DNA of 64,000 nucleotides from Roseibium sp. Sym1 (GTDB lineage: Bacteria > Pseudomonadota > Alphaproteobacteria > Rhizobiales > Stappiaceae): positions 5,306,501 to 5,370,500 of the forward strand of contig NZ_CP114786.1 of assembly GCF_027359675.1 (NCBI RefSeq), written 5' to 3'. Shown one piece after another: positions 61,981 to 64,000 of this stretch. The stretch's first letter is position 1. Every line of letters begins with the position of its first letter. Position numbers and translations under genes: made by a program. The notes under the pieces are model-generated. The model did not search any database and had not been told where the DNA came from. It worked only from the letters and a program-made list of their open reading frames with translations.

Positions 61981-63474
61981 TCAGCCGATCAGCTTGATCA
62001 TCACGAAATAGAGCGCGCCCGAGAGCAGTGCCGCTGCCGGAACCGTTATGATCCAGGCCGCGATGATGGTCATGAAATGCGCCCGGCGCACAAGGTGCCT
62101 GCGTGCCTGTTCTTCCCGGTTGCGGACGGGCCGAACCTGCTGATTGCCCGCGCTCTGGTGCTTGTTGACGTAGTCAAGACGGCGCTTGGAACGCTCCGTG
62201 TACCACTCCCTGAAGAACCCCACACCGAACACCGCACCGACCGCAATATGGGTGGAACTGACGGGCAGTCCCAAACCGGACGCAATGATGACCGTGATGG
62301 CCGCGGACAGGGACACGCAATAGGCGCGCATCGGGTTCAGCTTGGTGATCTGCTGGCCAACCATGTTGATAAGCTTGGGGCCGAACAGCAACAGCCCGAA
62401 CGAAATGCCGAATGCGCCGACCGCCATGACCCAAAGCGGAATGCTGACCTTGGCGGCCACCTCTCCCAGTTCCGCGGTATGCACAATGGCGGCGAGCGGC
62501 CCCACGGCATTGGCCACGTCATTCGCGCCATGGGCAAAGGACAACAGGGCCGCTGAACACACCAGTGGAACGGAAAACAGGGTGCGAAGTGACTGGTTCC
62601 GGTTTTCAAGCCCTTCAGCCTGCCGGCGAATGAGGGGCCGCACCAGGAGCCAGACGGCCAAGCCAACGAGACTGCCAAGGAGCAGCGAGAGCGGCAAGTC
62701 GATCTTGATGATCTTCTTGAGACCTTTCAGCGCGAGATAGCTGGCGAAGGCGCCGGCCATGACACCGATAAGAACCGGAACCCACTTGCGTGCCGCCGCA
62801 ATCTTGTCGTCCTGGTAAATGATGAAGGACTTGATGAAGGCGAGGAAGGCAGCCGCGATCAGACCGCCGAGAAAGGGCGAAATGACCCAGCTCGCGGCAA
62901 TGCTGCCCATGGTCACCCAGTTGACCGCGGTGAATCCCGCCGCGGCAATGCCCGCCCCCATGACGCCACCGACGATGGAGTGGGTTGTGGAGACCGGTGC
63001 CCCGATCCAGGTTGCCAGGTTGATCCACAGCGCGGAAGAGACCAGGGCTGCCATCATGGCCGCCATGAAGACAGACGAACTGGAGATGGAATCCGGGCTG
63101 ATGATCCCCTTGGATATCGTGCCGACAACATCACCGCCTGCGATCAGTGCCCCTGCACTTTCGAAGACGGCGGCAATGATCAGCGCCGTCAGCAGCGTCA
63201 TGGCGCGCGATCCGACAGCCGGCCCGACATTGTTGGCAACATCGTTGGCGCCGATATTCAGCGCCATGTAGGCCCCGATCGCAGCCGCCGCGACGATGAC
63301 GACCGCGCCCGGCGCCCCCGACATGGAAGCCCCAGCGGCCAGAGCGCATAGGACAATGAAGACAAGCGCTATGCCCGGCGCGATCAGACCGCGCCCGAGA
63401 GACCCCGCCGCCTCCTCCATATAGCTGAACTTGTCCAGATCCTTGTCGAGTGTCGGCTTTTTCAAGTTGGGCAT
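61981..63474 (-). CDS. pit: Inorganic phosphate transporter (PiT family)
   Basis: A 497-aa membrane protein with the two PiT signature regions: GANDVANNVGPAVGSRAM (about 73-90) and GANDVANAVGPLAAI (about 318-332). About ten membrane helices, with a cytoplasmic loop near 285-300 and a Lys/Arg-rich loop (about 435-465). It imports phosphate or metal-phosphate with H+ or Na+. No phoU-like DUF47 gene, a common PiT partner, is visible next to it. Confidence 0.94.
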   Translation of the reverse strand: MPNLKKPTLDKDLDKFSYMEEAAGSLGRGLIAPGIALVFIVLCALAAGASMSGAPGAVVIVAAAAIGAYMALNIGANDVANNVGPAVGSRAMTLLTALIIAAVFESAGALIAGGDVVGTISKGIISPDSISSSSVFMAAMMAALVSSALWINLATWIGAPVSTTHSIVGGVMGAGIAAAGFTAVNWVTMGSIAASWVISPFLGGLIAAAFLAFIKSFIIYQDDKIAAARKWVPVLIGVMAGAFASYLALKGLKKIIKIDLPLSLLLGSLVGLAVWLLVRPLIRRQAEGLENRNQSLRTLFSVPLVCSAALLSFAHGANDVANAVGPLAAIVHTAELGEVAAKVSIPLWVMAVGAFGISFGLLLFGPKLINMVGQQITKLNPMRAYCVSLSAAITVIIASGLGLPVSSTHIAVGAVFGVGFFREWYTERSKRRLDYVNKHQSAGNQQVRPVRNREEQARRHLVRRAHFMTIIAAWIITVPAAALLSGALYFVMIKLIG

Positions 63475-63594
63475 GACAATCCAGTTCGCGGCTTCCCGGC
63501 GGCCCGTCGGCAGCCCAGGCGGTCTCGTACGGCGCCTGCCTTAAACAATCGTTGGAAAAGGTCAACCAAAACCACGCAAGAACGCGGATTTTTC

Positions 63595-64000
63595 TTAGCC
63601 GTGCAAGGTTTCCAGCTTGCGCAACACGTCCACAAGGCCGTCGTCATTCGAAATTCTGACAGCTTCCTTGATGGAAACCCACCGGACGTCCCGTTCCCCA
63701 GAATCAGGGAAATCCTTCAGGGTGTCTTCAACCTCGACAAGGAATACGAGGTTTTCCGTTCGTATTTTCAAACCGGCCTCCCCGCCCTTGTGGGAAGAAA
63801 AGCTGGCAAAAGGCTTCTTGTGGGCCTTGCCGACCACTCCCGCCTCCTCGTAGGCCTCTATGGCCGCCGTACGATGTGCCCTGTGGGACAGGATCGGCCA
63901 CCCTTTCGGCAGGATCCACCTTTGGGTCGACTTGGACGTGACCAGGAGGACTTCCAGCTTGCCGTGACGCCTCCGGTGGCAAAGAGCAGCGATCTGCAGC
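63595..64000 (-). CDS. Nudix hydrolase (partial, N-terminus beyond window)
   Basis: The frame is open from the right edge to the stop at 63595, about 135 codons. WILPKGWP followed by EAYEEAGVVG is a Nudix box of the diphosphoinositol/diadenosine polyphosphate hydrolase type. Compared with the GX5EX7REUXEEXGU consensus, the first Glu position is His and the Arg before EA is Ile, while the catalytic EE pair is kept. It may hydrolyse nucleoside polyphosphates; the start codon is off the window. Confidence 0.82.
   Translation of the reverse strand, partial: LQIAALCHRRRHGKLEVLLVTSKSTQRWILPKGWPILSHRAHRTAAIEAYEEAGVVGKAHKKPFASFSSHKGGEAGLKIRTENLVFLVEVEDTLKDFPDSGERDVRWVSIKEAVRISNDDGLVDVLRKLETLHG

Overview
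The window is high-GC bacterial chromosome, almost certainly from an alphaproteobacterium. Gene content (a Liv/HAAT operon, heterotetrameric sarcosine oxidase soxBDAG beside frmA/fghA, an Agrobacterium-like type VI secretion cluster with threonine-phosphorylation genes) fits a marine Hyphomicrobiales such as Roseibium/Labrenzia/Stappia. The genus is inference only. There are no rRNAs, recognisable tRNAs, insertion sequences or CRISPR arrays, and both window edges cut a gene (ppkA on the left, a Nudix gene on the right).

Region 1 (1-36121) is a nearly complete type VI secretion system (T6SS) in several transcription units. On the minus strand, running leftward from 13453: vgrG, a DUF6931-like gene, an FHA-domain gene, tssK, tssL (with an OmpA domain), tssM, tagF, pppA and ppkA. 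On the plus strand: an OmpA-family gene and tssA, then tssB, tssC, hcp, tssE, tssF, tssG and clpV. On the minus strand again: PAAR, a membrane-anchored M23 peptidase, a CHASE2-type adenylate cyclase, a FecR-like protein, a caspase-fold protein, a Gly-rich lipoprotein and a second caspase-fold protein with Sel1 repeats. No tssJ and no obvious effector-immunity pair were found.

Two patterns tie region 1 together. First, boxes resembling the CRP site TGTGA-N6-TCACA lie upstream of five of its transcription units (vgrG, ompA-tssA, tssB, fecR-cyclase and caspase-Sel1). One is perfect and two have a single mismatch. A cyclase gene sits in the same locus, so a local cAMP loop is plausible. Second, four proteins (PpkA, TssL, TssG and the M23 peptidase) carry a similar [KR]-T-[IV]-[IV] tetrapeptide in a cytoplasmic disordered segment. 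This is the kind of site expected for PpkA phosphorylation and FHA docking, so a phospho-threonine switch may reach the membrane complex, the baseplate and a cell-wall hydrolase.

Region 2 (36371-52050) is mostly metabolic. It holds a GNAT protein, an ornithine-cyclodeaminase-family reductase, a Ca2+/H+ antiporter, a five-gene HAAT/Liv ABC importer (binding protein 44668 to LivF 39521), a PNPOx-family flavoprotein, a Tat-exported agmatine-deiminase-family protein, an M3 peptidase, a DUF423 membrane protein, and a tightly coupled cytochrome P450 plus LpxL-like acyltransferase pair.

Region 3 (52103-59721) is one-carbon metabolism: fghA and frmA (formaldehyde detoxification) diverge from soxBDAG (sarcosine oxidation to glycine, H2O2 and a folate-bound C1 unit). 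The shared 393-bp promoter region contains a threefold TGCGAC repeat.

Region 4 (59811-64000) has a tandem HD-GYP protein whose ribosome binding site lies inside an 11-bp inverted repeat, an endonuclease/exonuclease/phosphatase-fold protein, a PiT-type phosphate transporter, and a partial Nudix hydrolase.
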